From Polynucleobacter paludilacus (GTDB taxonomy: Bacteria; Pseudomonadota; Gammaproteobacteria; Burkholderiales; Burkholderiaceae): a stretch of DNA of 64,000 bases. Positions 33,940 to 42,295 of this stretch are shown in pieces; position 1 is the stretch's first letter, and the number at the start of each line of letters is the position of its first letter. A model generated the notes under the pieces. That model worked only from the letters and a program-made list of their open reading frames with translations. It did no database searches and was not told the DNA's origin. The stretch covers positions 372,001 through 436,000 of the forward strand of contig NZ_CP061298.1 in NCBI RefSeq assembly GCF_018687595.1. Direction: 5' to 3'. Position numbers and translations under genes: made by a program.

Positions 33940-33962
33940 ATCAGTTGCAACTTGAGTGCGTT

Positions 33963-34355
33963 TTAATCAGACTCTTCGTCATCATCGCTAGCCTTCACTA
34001 AGCCTTTGCTAGCAGCGAGTTTGACGCGGACAGGTTTTGCGCCCCACATACCTTCGATTTGATAGTAAGAGCGCAGCATTGGTTGCAAGATGTGAACCAC
34101 AATATCGCCACAATCAACCAAGACCCATTCACCAGTCTCCAAACCCTCAATGGAGATAACCTCTCCACCTTTGGCGTTCACCTCTTCTTTGACCGACATC
34201 GCGAGTGAGCGAGTCTGCCGGTTACTTGAGCCAGTAGCGATGATGACGCGATCAAATAGCTCACTCAGCTTAGCAGTGTCGTAGACGCGAATATCTTGCG
34301 CCTTCACATCTTCTAGAGCATCAATAATGACACGTTGTAATTTACGTAATTCCAT
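33963..34355 (-). CDS. rsfS: Ribosomal silencing factor RsfS
   Basis: Binds ribosomal protein L14 and blocks subunit joining under starvation. From the chosen ATG at 34355 it has 130 residues, starting MELRKLQRVIIDALEDVKAQDI. The core has FDRVIIATGSSNRQTRSLA and GLETGEWVLVDCGDIVVHIL. A TTG at 34379 could add eight residues, but the AGAG before the ATG and the family N-terminus favour 34355. It lies between nadD and rlmH. Confidence 0.95.
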   Translation of the reverse strand: MELRKLQRVIIDALEDVKAQDIRVYDTAKLSELFDRVIIATGSSNRQTRSLAMSVKEEVNAKGGEVISIEGLETGEWVLVDCGDIVVHILQPMLRSYYQIEGMWGAKPVRVKLAASKGLVKASDDDEESD

Positions 34356-34390
34356 AGTTTCTCTTTGGTAATGGTTCAATCTTAGCTTGA

Positions 34391-35080
34391 TTACTTGTAT
34401 AAGCCTAGATTACTGATGATTTCAAGTGCATGTGATGGTATAGATGCCGTGGCTAGATCATACGTTGAGGGGTTCTGGAGTTGCTCTCGTAAGGCGGTTG
34501 AGGAGACATCTACTGCCAATGTGTCATCAATAAAAATCTCGCCACACGGATGATTCTCGAGCTCGGCGGGAGATTGGCATTGGTGCTGCGCTAAAAGCTC
34601 TGCTAAGACAGGGGTGAGCTCAGCCTCTAGGGAATGCTCAGGGCGACTGGCAACGGCAAAATTCATAAAGCTTAATAAGTCTTGCCAATGCTTCCAGGTT
34701 GGTAAATTAGTGAATGCATCGGCACCCATTAACCAAATCAAATTCGCTTCGGCGCCAAAGCGTTGACGCAGTTCTTTGGCAGTATCAATGGCATAGCTTG
34801 GGCCCGGACGATCCACTTCAATTTGATCAATGCCAACTCGGGTTGGGATTTGCAGATATAAAAAAGCGCGGGCCAAATCAATCGCTGCTGCTTCAGTTAA
34901 ACGTAAACGGACGCTCGCTGAAGTAATGACGTTTTCTTTTTGCCAAGGATGACCGCTGGGGATTAGCAATAGCGCATCAAGCTTAAATAATTTCGCAAAG
35001 TGGGTGGCGAGCTTTAAATGCCCAAGATGAGGAGGATCAAAAGTGCCCCCTAGTACCCCAATCTTTTTCAAAGCACCCAT
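34391..35080 (-). CDS. nadD: Nicotinate-nucleotide adenylyltransferase
   Basis: Converts nicotinate mononucleotide and ATP to deamido-NAD. The 229-residue protein has the nucleotidyltransferase GGTFDPPHLGHL motif (residues 10-21) and a C-terminal SSTALREQL segment matching the ISSTxIR motif. The gene starts directly at the hemF stop with no spacer, so the two are translationally linked. RsfS follows, a frequent neighbour of nadD. Confidence 0.95.
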   Translation of the reverse strand: MGALKKIGVLGGTFDPPHLGHLKLATHFAKLFKLDALLLIPSGHPWQKENVITSASVRLRLTEAAAIDLARAFLYLQIPTRVGIDQIEVDRPGPSYAIDTAKELRQRFGAEANLIWLMGADAFTNLPTWKHWQDLLSFMNFAVASRPEHSLEAELTPVLAELLAQHQCQSPAELENHPCGEIFIDDTLAVDVSSTALREQLQNPSTYDLATASIPSHALEIISNLGLYK

Positions 35081-36013
35081 TTAGGCCAACCAGTCTCGAG
35101 CTTTGAGATAGCGTTCATAGAGCACAGCCTCAGGAGAGCCTGCTTCAGGTTGCCAGTTGTAGTGCCATTGCACAACTGGTGGCATAGACATCAAAATGGA
35201 TTCTGTTCGACCACCCGAGTGCAGTCCAAAGATGGTACCTCGATCGTAAATCAGGTTGTACTCGACATAGCGACCACGACGATATTCTTGAAAAGTTTTT
35301 TCAGCTGGCGTGAAGGGCGTTTCATAACGACGCTTCAGAATGGGTAGATAGGCTTCAATGAAGGCGTCACCCACAGCACGTGTCATGGCAAAGCTCTGCT
35401 CAAACGGTAGTTCATTAAAGTCATCAAAGAAGACGCCGCCAATGCCTCGAGGCTCTTCGCGGTGCTTGAGGTAAAAATACTCATCACACCATTTCTTAAA
35501 ACGGGGATAGAGGGCTTGCCCAAATGGATCCAACGCGTCTTTGGCGGTCTGGTGAAAGTGTCTGCAGTCCTCATCCACGCCGTAGTAGGGTGTTAGGTCA
35601 AAGCCGCCACCAAACCACCAAATCGGCTCCTTGCCTTCAGCACGCGCAATGAAGCAGCGCACATTCATATGAGTAGTTGGTGCATGAGGATTGTGAGGAT
35701 GAAATACTAAAGAAAGCCCCATGGCTTCAAATTCTCGTCCGGCCAATTCAGGGCGGTGATGGGTTGCTGAGGGCGGCATTTGCTTGCCATGCACATGAGA
35801 AAAGCCAACTCCACCTTTTTCTAAGATACGGCCTCCTGCGAGGATGCATGTTCGCCCGTAACCCTGAAGCTTGCTATCGGCAGGTTTTTGCCACTCATCG
35901 GTAATGAAGGCTTTGCCATCAAGCTCACCAAAGGTCTTGGTAATGCGATCTTGCAGCCCTAAAAAATAACTTTTGAGGGCCTCAGTATCCATTTGGGTTT
36001 CAGTAATGCTCAA
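35081..36013 (-). CDS. hemF: Oxygen-dependent coproporphyrinogen III oxidase
   Basis: Cytoplasmic O2-dependent decarboxylase that converts coproporphyrinogen III to protoporphyrinogen IX in haem synthesis. The 310-residue protein shows [26 protein letters not shown] with catalytic histidines, [11 protein letters not shown], and the [18 protein letters not shown] region. A second ATG seven codons in is possible. It follows purD with a 15-base gap and abuts nadD. Confidence 0.96.
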   Translation of the reverse strand: MSITETQMDTEALKSYFLGLQDRITKTFGELDGKAFITDEWQKPADSKLQGYGRTCILAGGRILEKGGVGFSHVHGKQMPPSATHHRPELAGREFEAMGLSLVFHPHNPHAPTTHMNVRCFIARAEGKEPIWWFGGGFDLTPYYGVDEDCRHFHQTAKDALDPFGQALYPRFKKWCDEYFYLKHREEPRGIGGVFFDDFNELPFEQSFAMTRAVGDAFIEAYLPILKRRYETPFTPAEKTFQEYRRGRYVEYNLIYDRGTIFGLHSGGRTESILMSMPPVVQWHYNWQPEAGSPEAVLYERYLKARDWLA

Positions 36014-36028
36014 GCGTTCGCTTTCTGT

Positions 36029-37306
36029 TTATTTGATTGCACGATAGCCAATATCTTTGCGATATTGCATGCCATCAAAATGAATCTGATCGATTGCTGT
36101 ATAGGCTTTTTGCTGAGCACCACGCACCGTATCGGCGAGGCCAACCACACAGAGAACGCGTCCTCCTGAGGTCACTAGTTTGCCGTCTTGCAATTTAGTG
36201 CCCGCATGAAAGCTCATCTGATCATCCGTATCTTCCGGAATACCTTTAATGACATCGCCCTTGCGTGGCGTATCGGGATAATTGTGTGCTGCTAGAACCA
36301 CACCTAATGCCGTACGACGATCCCACTCGAGTTCTACTTCATTGAGTTTGCCATCTACCGCTTGATTCAAGGTGTGCACCAGATCACTGCGTAAACGCGC
36401 CATGATGGGTTGGGTTTCAGGGTCACCCATACGGCAATTGAATTCCAAGGTCTTGATCTTGCCATCGGGGGTAATCATGAGGCCTGCATATAGAAATCCA
36501 GTGTAGGGGATGCCATCGGCTTGCATTCCTTTGACAGTGGGTATGATGACTTCCCGCAAAGCCCGCGCATGAATTTCTGGGGTAACAACTGGGGCGGGAG
36601 AGTAAGCACCCATACCGCCAGTGTTCGGTCCTTGATCCCCATCCAATAAGCGCTTGTGATCTTGGCTAGTAGCTAATGCCAATACATTCTTACCATCAAC
36701 CAACACAATGAAGCTGGCTTCTTCGCCAGTCAGAAATTCCTCAATTACAACGCGGGCACCAGCATTACCGAGCTTGTTATCGGCGAGCATCATGTCTACT
36801 GCAGCATGTGCTTCAGCAAGGTCCATGGCAACGACTACACCCTTGCCGGCAGCTAAACCATCAGCCTTAATGACGATGGGTGCACCCTTGGCATCAATAT
36901 AGGCATGCGCTTCTAGTGCACTACTGAAGGTTTGATAATCTGCAGTCGGAATACCGTGGCGTTTCATAAACGCCTTCGAGAAATCTTTAGAGGACTCTAG
37001 TTGAGCGGCCAGTTGAGTTGGCCCAAAGATGCGTAAACCATTCTGTCTAAAGACATCGACCACACCAGCTGCTAAAGGGGCTTCTGGACCCACTACTGTT
37101 AAACCAATCTGTTCGCGCTTAGCAAAATCCGCCAGTTCCTGTAAGCCTGAGATTGGTAAGTTCTCAATTCCGGCAGTGGTTTGTTTGGCTGTTGCAGTGC
37201 CGCCATTACCTGGCGCCACAAAGACAGTTTGCACTTGTGCGGATTGAGCTAGCTTCCAAGCTAGCGCATGTTCGCGTCCACCAGATCCAATAAGCAGAAT
37301 TTTCAT
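36029..37306 (-). CDS. purD: Phosphoribosylamine-glycine ligase
   Basis: ATP-grasp enzyme for the second step of purine synthesis: phosphoribosylamine plus glycine to GAR. The 425-residue protein has the N-terminal KILLIGSGGREHALAWKL, the ATP-grasp KADGLAAGKGVVVA (near residue 143), DHKRLLDGDQGPNTGGMGAY (near 215) and LEFNCRMGDPETQ (near 285). It sits between yebC and hemF with short gaps, consistent with one operon. Confidence 0.97.
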   Translation of the reverse strand: MKILLIGSGGREHALAWKLAQSAQVQTVFVAPGNGGTATAKQTTAGIENLPISGLQELADFAKREQIGLTVVGPEAPLAAGVVDVFRQNGLRIFGPTQLAAQLESSKDFSKAFMKRHGIPTADYQTFSSALEAHAYIDAKGAPIVIKADGLAAGKGVVVAMDLAEAHAAVDMMLADNKLGNAGARVVIEEFLTGEEASFIVLVDGKNVLALATSQDHKRLLDGDQGPNTGGMGAYSPAPVVTPEIHARALREVIIPTVKGMQADGIPYTGFLYAGLMITPDGKIKTLEFNCRMGDPETQPIMARLRSDLVHTLNQAVDGKLNEVELEWDRRTALGVVLAAHNYPDTPRKGDVIKGIPEDTDDQMSFHAGTKLQDGKLVTSGGRVLCVVGLADTVRGAQQKAYTAIDQIHFDGMQYRKDIGYRAIK

Positions 37307-37318
37307 ATGTGAGAAAGA

Positions 37319-38038
37319 TTAAAAGGCAGCGTTAGTAAAGACTTCTTGAACATCATCGAGGTTCTCTAAAACATCAAGCAGTTTTTGCATGCTCTCCGCT
37401 TGCTCTCCCTCGAGGGCAATTTCAGTTTCAGGACGCATCGCAATTGTTGCTAACTCCGCCTTCAGGCCTGCCTTTGCAATCGCATCCTGTACTTTGGAAA
37501 AATCCGGCACAGGAGTAAGTACTTCTATGGAGCCATCCTCATGGGTAATGACATCTTCGGCGCCAGCATCGAGCGCAAGTTCCATTAGCTGATCTTCATT
37601 AACTCCGGGAGCGAAGAGCATTTGACCGCAATGTTTGAATAAGAAAGCCACTGAACCTTCTGTGCCCATATTGCCACCATGCTTGGTAAAAGCGTGACGC
37701 ACTTCAGCGACGGTACGAGTGCGGTTATCAGTCATGCAATCCACAATCACTGCAGCGCCATTGATGCCGTAGCCTTCGTAACGAATCTCTTCATAGTTGA
37801 CGCCCTCTAAAGAGCCGGTGCCTCTCTGTATAGCCCTTTGCACATTGTCATTAGGCATATTGGAGTCTTTGGCTTTATCAATCGCCAAGCGTAAGCGGGG
37901 ATTAGTGGCAATATCACCGCCACCCAGTTTGGCTGCAACAGTGATTTCTTTAATGAGTTTGGTCCAAATCTTGCCGCGTTTTTCGTCTTGTCGACCTTTG
38001 CGGTGCTGAATATTGGCCCATTTTGAGTGGCCGGCCAT
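37319..38038 (-). CDS. yebC: YebC/PmpR family protein
   Basis: A 239-residue YebC-type protein starting [18 protein letters not shown], the family hallmark. These proteins were described as transcription regulators and more recently linked to translation through polyproline stalls. Motifs such as [17 protein letters not shown] [15 protein letters not shown] and [12 protein letters not shown] are clear. An extended frame to 38113 has an N-terminus that does not fit the family and is rejected. It is the first gene of the yebC-purD-hemF-nadD-rsfS-rlmH-maf-rng set. Confidence 0.95.
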   Translation of the reverse strand: MAGHSKWANIQHRKGRQDEKRGKIWTKLIKEITVAAKLGGGDIATNPRLRLAIDKAKDSNMPNDNVQRAIQRGTGSLEGVNYEEIRYEGYGINGAAVIVDCMTDNRTRTVAEVRHAFTKHGGNMGTEGSVAFLFKHCGQMLFAPGVNEDQLMELALDAGAEDVITHEDGSIEVLTPVPDFSKVQDAIAKAGLKAELATIAMRPETEIALEGEQAESMQKLLDVLENLDDVQEVFTNAAF

Positions 38039-38207
38039 CGAGGTGAGTCCTTTAAGAATTTGGCTATAAGCCCTAATTTTAGGCAAATTCAGGAATGGCA
38101 AGCCAAAAGCCAATGAAATCGGGCTAAGAAGGGGTCAAGTATGACTTTTTTGTTACACTCTCACCTCTTAGTTCATTTGCTGCAGAGTTAGTTCACTGCA
38201 CACACCT

Positions 38208-38292
38208 GCCTCGGTGATGGAATTGGTAGACGTGCCGGACTCAAAATCCGGTGCCGCAAGGCGTGGCGGTTCGAGTCCGCCCCGAGGCACCA
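38208..38292 (+). tRNA. tRNA-Leu (anticodon CAA)
   Basis: An 85-nt class II tRNA with encoded CCA. The acceptor stem is GCCTCGG/CCGAGGC, the anticodon loop CTCAAAA reads CAA, and there is a long variable arm (TGCCGCAAGGCG) and a T arm GGTTCGAGTCC. The opposite strand's overlapping frames are artefacts of this gene. Confidence 0.96.
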
Positions 38293-38300
38293 AACATATA

Positions 38301-38327
38301 TGCCCTGCCGACTGCGGGGCATTTTTC
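38301..38327 (+). terminator. Intrinsic terminator after tRNA-Leu
   Basis: TGCCCTGC pairs with GCGGGGCA (one G-T wobble) around a short loop, followed by TTTTTCTTTTG. It ends the tRNA transcript just before the yefM promoter region. Confidence 0.75.
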
Positions 38328-38348
38328 TTTTGTTCTTTTGTTAGGTAT

Positions 38349-38372
38349 ACTTGTACAACATATAGAACAAGT
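38349..38372. promoter_or_regulatory. Probable YefM-YoeB autoregulatory operator
   Basis: ACTTGT at 38349-38354 and ACAAGT at 38367-38372 form an inverted repeat. The left arm carries a TGTACA core (38352-38357), the hexamer reported for E. coli YefM-YoeB binding. TATACT at 38346-38351 may be the -10 box, so repressor binding would cover the promoter. The repeat ends 13 bases before the yefM ATG. Confidence 0.6.
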
Positions 38373-38385
38373 AGGAGTTTCAAAA

Positions 38386-38643
38386 ATGCGCGTCATTAAT
38401 TTCTCTGATGCTAGAAATCAATTTAAGCAAGTGATCGATCAAGTTGTCGCTGATTCTGATGTCACTATTATTTCTCGCAGAGATGCTGATGATGCTGTTG
38501 TGATGTCTTTAGATACCTATAACAGCATGATGGAGGCAGTCCATTTATTAAAATCTCCTGCTAACGTAAAACATCTGGAGAAATCATTGGCGCAATATCG
38601 TAAAGGTCAAACCAAAGCCAAAGCTTTAGTAGATGAGAAGTAA
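38386..38643 (+). CDS. yefM: Antitoxin YefM
   Basis: An 85-residue Phd/YefM antitoxin, which binds YoeB and represses its own operon. The N-terminal MRVINFSDARNQFKQVIDQV and TIISRRDADDAVVMSLDTYNSMMEA segments form the DNA-binding fold; the C-terminal part after residue 60 is the toxin-binding tail. A longer frame starting at 38251 runs through the tRNA and is rejected. Its end overlaps the yoeB start by 11 bases, coupling translation. GTAGGAG precedes the ATG. Confidence 0.95.
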   Translation: MRVINFSDARNQFKQVIDQVVADSDVTIISRRDADDAVVMSLDTYNSMMEAVHLLKSPANVKHLEKSLAQYRKGQTKAKALVDEK

Positions 38644-38896
38644 ATTAGTTTGGACCACAGCTGCTTGGTCCGATTATTTATATTGGCAGGGACAAGATAA
38701 GAAAACACTGAAGCGCATTAATCTTTTAATCAAAGACGCGATGCGTAATCCAGAAGCAGGCATCGGAAAGCCTGAGGCCTTGAAAGAAAATCTATCGGGT
38801 TTATGGTCTAGACGCATTGATGATGTGAATCGCTTGGTCTACGTGGTCGAGAAAGACCAGTTAGTCATCATTGCTTGCCGATATCACTACGCTTAG
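38633..38896 (+). CDS. yoeB: Toxin YoeB (mRNA interferase)
   Basis: Ribosome-dependent endoribonuclease of 87 residues in the RelE fold. The catalytic set known for E. coli YoeB is present at matching positions: Glu48 in GKPEALK, Arg67 in VNRLVY, and His85-Tyr86 in CRYHY at the C-terminus. It should be active. The start overlaps yefM, so antitoxin is made first. Its stop lies four bases from the end of the convergent cysB-like gene. Confidence 0.95.
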   Translation: MRSKLVWTTAAWSDYLYWQGQDKKTLKRINLLIKDAMRNPEAGIGKPEALKENLSGLWSRRIDDVNRLVYVVEKDQLVIIACRYHYA

Positions 38897-38900
38897 GGCT

Positions 38901-39842
38901 TCAAATCTCGTAGTTCTCGGATTCACTTGACATCGCCTGCTCCACAATCTTGCGTGTGAGTGTTGGCGAGAAGAGCTCAATAAAGGTGTAGACGAAAGAT
39001 CGCAGGTAAGCGCCTTGCTTAACGCCAAGGTGGGTGACGTTGTTACCAAAAAGATGCCCAACGGGCAACACTTTGAGATTGCGATCTCTGTCGGGATCGT
39101 AAGCAAGACCAGCAACAATACCTACCCCCATGCCAGCCTCAACATACGTTTTAATCACGTCGGCATCAATGGCTTCGAGCAAGATGTCTGGAGTTAAATT
39201 TCTTTGTGCAAAAGCAGCATCAATCTTGCTTCGGCCCGCAAAGGCTTTGTCATAAGTAATGATGGGGTACTTAGCGAGTTCTTCGAGAGTGATGCTGGCT
39301 TGATTCAACAGGGGGTGACTGAGTGGCACCATGACTACGTGTTGCCATTGGTAACCGGGTAGAGCGAGAACGCCTGGTGTGTTGGCAATGCCTTCGGTAG
39401 CAATGGCAATATCTGCGCGGTCCTGGGTTAATAGTTCAGCGATCTGCCCAGGGTTACCCTGCTGAATGCTCACACGCACTTTCGGGAAACGTTTTGTAAA
39501 TTCGCTTAAGACTTTGGGTAAGGCATAGCGTGCTTGCGTATGGGTAGTCGCAATGACTAGATTGCCTTGATCTTGAGTGGCGAATTCTTTGCCGACCCGT
39601 TTCAGGGTTTCTACTTCATCCAAGATGCGCTCAATCGATTGCAAGATTCTCTTGCCAGGCTCGGTGAGTGAGCGAATTCTTTTGCCATGGCGACGAAAGA
39701 TTTCAACACCAAGTTCATCTTCTAGCTCAATGATGGCTTTTGACACCCCAGGCTGCGAGGTAAATAAAGCCTTCGCCGCTGAAGTGAGGTTGAAATTTTG
39801 TCTAACCGCTTCTCGTGCAAAACGAAATTGGTGCAGATTCAT
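38901..39842 (-). CDS. cysB: LysR-type regulator, CysB/Cbl family
   Basis: A 313-residue LysR regulator of sulfur assimilation. The N-terminal MNLHQFRFAREAVRQNFNLTSAAKALFTSQPGVSKAI is the CysB/Cbl winged-helix pattern. The effector domain has the TTHTQARYALP loop that binds sulfate or thiosulfate/N-acetylserine-type ligands in this family. CysB and Cbl cannot be separated from this sequence alone. No cys genes are adjacent in the window. It converges with yoeB. Confidence 0.9.
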   Translation of the reverse strand: MNLHQFRFAREAVRQNFNLTSAAKALFTSQPGVSKAIIELEDELGVEIFRRHGKRIRSLTEPGKRILQSIERILDEVETLKRVGKEFATQDQGNLVIATTHTQARYALPKVLSEFTKRFPKVRVSIQQGNPGQIAELLTQDRADIAIATEGIANTPGVLALPGYQWQHVVMVPLSHPLLNQASITLEELAKYPIITYDKAFAGRSKIDAAFAQRNLTPDILLEAIDADVIKTYVEAGMGVGIVAGLAYDPDRDRNLKVLPVGHLFGNNVTHLGVKQGAYLRSFVYTFIELFSPTLTRKIVEQAMSSESENYEI

Positions 39843-39905
39843 AGGGATTCCAATCTTTTATATCTACTGAGATATAGGAATCAAATTCTAAATTATTTTT
39901 GGGTA

Positions 39906-41060
39906 TTAAGCCCGAGAAACGTAGCGCAGGGCAACAAAGGCTAGCAGGAGATATAACAAAGGGGGAATCAGGGCGGTCAGGAGTGCTGGCCAAGAACCTA
40001 ATAGCCCGACATTTGAAAAGAGTGAGTTAAATAACTGAAAGCTCATACCCAGCATAATGCCGCCGAACACTTTTACGCCAACGCTTCCTGCGCGTGCTCT
40101 TAAGTAGGCAAATGGAAGAGCGAGGGCGAGCATCACAAAAATGGTGAAAGGGTAGATCACTTTTTTCCAGAAAGCGATTGAGTGGCGCTGCGCATCTTGT
40201 TTGTTTTCTCGCAAATGCGAAATAAATTGCGAGAGACTAAAGATCGACATTTTTTCTGGGCTAATCAGGAGAACGCCCAAAATTTGTGGCGTGACTTCTG
40301 ACTCCAAAGTGAGCTGAGGAAGACTCAGAATTTGAGTGGAATAAACAGGATTGAGTGGATCTGATTGCTTGCTTTCTTTAAAGCGTGTTTCAGTGACATT
40401 CTCTAAGGCCCACATGCCTTGGTCCTCGAAGTGTCCAGACTCAGCGCTACGAATCGATAGCAGCCGATAGTTAGGATCAAATTCATACATTCGAATGTTA
40501 TGGGCTTGATTGTCTTTATCAACGGTACCGACATTGACATAGCGCACCCCAGGACGAATTGGCCCATTGCCATCCTCATCGTGGAGGCGGTCTTTAATCC
40601 AAACACCGGTTTTGAGTTCAGAGCCATAGGATGCTCCCAGCGCCTTCATGCGCACTTGCTCTGATATTGCTTCGGTATAGGGGCCCAACCACTCACTCAT
40701 GACCAGGGTGAGAACAATTAAGGGTAGTGAAATTTTTGCCAAGGTAATTAAGCCGCGCCGGATATCTAAACCTGCAATCCGCAAAATGGTGAACTCGGAT
40801 TGGCTGGCCAACATGGCGAAGACATAAATACTGCCGATCAGTGCGGCAATCGGAATAATCTCCGAAATTCGTCCTGGCGCTTTAAGCAAGATCCGTAATA
40901 ACGCGATTGGCAAAGTGTATTGCGCATTAACAGAGCCCAACTCGCTCAAGATATCGAAGAATAAGAAGAGGGCAACGAGGGCAAACAAAATAAAGCCAAA
41001 AGCAGCATAAATTTGCTTGGCCAAATAGCGCTCGAAGATGTATGGGAAGAGCAGTTTCAT
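39906..41060 (-). CDS. lptG: LPS export permease LptG
   Basis: Inner-membrane permease of the LptB2FG complex, which extracts lipopolysaccharide for transport to the outer membrane. The 384-residue protein has three N-terminal helices, a periplasmic beta-jellyroll domain (about 125-275) and three C-terminal helices. The N-terminal FERYLAKQIYAAFGFIL matches LptG. It overlaps lptF by four bases (ATGA), as usual. Confidence 0.95.
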   Translation of the reverse strand: MKLLFPYIFERYLAKQIYAAFGFILFALVALFLFFDILSELGSVNAQYTLPIALLRILLKAPGRISEIIPIAALIGSIYVFAMLASQSEFTILRIAGLDIRRGLITLAKISLPLIVLTLVMSEWLGPYTEAISEQVRMKALGASYGSELKTGVWIKDRLHDEDGNGPIRPGVRYVNVGTVDKDNQAHNIRMYEFDPNYRLLSIRSAESGHFEDQGMWALENVTETRFKESKQSDPLNPVYSTQILSLPQLTLESEVTPQILGVLLISPEKMSIFSLSQFISHLRENKQDAQRHSIAFWKKVIYPFTIFVMLALALPFAYLRARAGSVGVKVFGGIMLGMSFQLFNSLFSNVGLLGSWPALLTALIPPLLYLLLAFVALRYVSRA

Positions 41061-42172
41061 GACTTAACCATGCTGGCTGGTAATTGACGTTGCCACCATT
41101 TGAGGGAAGGGTTGATACGATTGCGAATCAATGCAGTGGCGATGATGAGGGCCAAAAGATGAATTGGCCAAACCCCAATGAACACATTGATCTTGCCTGA
41201 GGAAACAAAGTTTTGCGTCAGGTTCACTAGGTTGCTGTAGATCAGATAGATGAGCACTGCGTAGAACATCGCTGTGTAACTACCAAGCCGCGGATTGACA
41301 TAGGCCAGTGGAATTGCAATCAGTACTAGCCCCAAAGCCATTAGTGGCAAACCAATGCGCCATAAGAGTTCAGCACGGTTAGCATTAATGCTGTTGGGAT
41401 CTTGATCGGTAATGAGCTCAAGGACGCTTTTTTCTCGATCGCGGGGCGCGGGTGCAATTGCCTCTTTGCTGCGAATCTTCGTACTGTACTCATCAAACTC
41501 CAGAATTCGAAAATCAGGCTGAGTCGGAGTCCCCTCGTAGCGCCTACCGTTATTCAGGACGATGGATTTTTCACCACCCTCAGAGTTCTGGATATAGCCA
41601 GTTGCCGCAACAGCCACACTCAAGCGACCATTTTTGTTATCAGCAACAAAGACGTTCTTGACTTCACTCTTCTTGAGATCTAATTCTTCTATAAAGAAGA
41701 CTCGTTGGGCTCTGGCGGATTCTTTAAACTGCCCAGCGGCGATCATCGAAACATCATCCCGTTGCTGAAAACGCTGGCTAATCAGGGTGGTCTCACGGTT
41801 GGCCCAAGGCCAAACAAAGAGTGCCAATAAGGCGATGATGATCAGTAGCGGCGTAGCAAACTTCAGTATGGGCTTAATCAGATTGGTAATGCTTAGGCCG
41901 CTGGCGAACCACACAATCATCTCTGAATCTTTGTACCAACGCACTAAGACAATCAGCACTGCTACAAACAAAGACACAGTTAGTAGGACGGCTAGGTAGC
42001 TAAGAGTAGCAAGCGTAATGAGAACCAAGACGTCTTCTGGATTGACATTGCCGTTGGCGGCCATCCCCAGAACCCGAATCACGAGAGTCGTGATCATGAT
42101 CGTCACGAGCACCAAGAAGACCGCACCAGTAGTAAAACTGAGCTCGCGGCGAAGGGCTTGTTTGAATATCAT
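41057..42172 (-). CDS. lptF: LPS export permease LptF
   Basis: Second permease of LptB2FG, 371 residues, same six-helix plus periplasmic-domain layout. The N-terminal MIFKQALRRELSFTTGAVFLVL and the VWPWANRETTLISQRFQQRDDVSMIAAGQF segment are LptF-like. It overlaps lptG by four bases and is divergent from pepA, the classical lptFG/pepA arrangement of proteobacteria. Confidence 0.95.
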   Translation of the reverse strand: MIFKQALRRELSFTTGAVFLVLVTIMITTLVIRVLGMAANGNVNPEDVLVLITLATLSYLAVLLTVSLFVAVLIVLVRWYKDSEMIVWFASGLSITNLIKPILKFATPLLIIIALLALFVWPWANRETTLISQRFQQRDDVSMIAAGQFKESARAQRVFFIEELDLKKSEVKNVFVADNKNGRLSVAVAATGYIQNSEGGEKSIVLNNGRRYEGTPTQPDFRILEFDEYSTKIRSKEAIAPAPRDREKSVLELITDQDPNSINANRAELLWRIGLPLMALGLVLIAIPLAYVNPRLGSYTAMFYAVLIYLIYSNLVNLTQNFVSSGKINVFIGVWPIHLLALIIATALIRNRINPSLKWWQRQLPASMVKS

Positions 42173-42295
42173 GCAGATTGTTCAGGTAAATATGGCATTC
42201 TCGCTAGGATAAAGCCTTCGCCTTGGTCTCGGAGGATAATAGCTAAATCACCTAATTCATCTTAACGATTTAACCAAAAAATACCGTAAGACATC

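Noticed and set aside
38251..38385. Long N-terminal extension of YefM
   Set aside because: It would translate part of tRNA-Leu and its terminator; the antitoxin fold starts at 38386.
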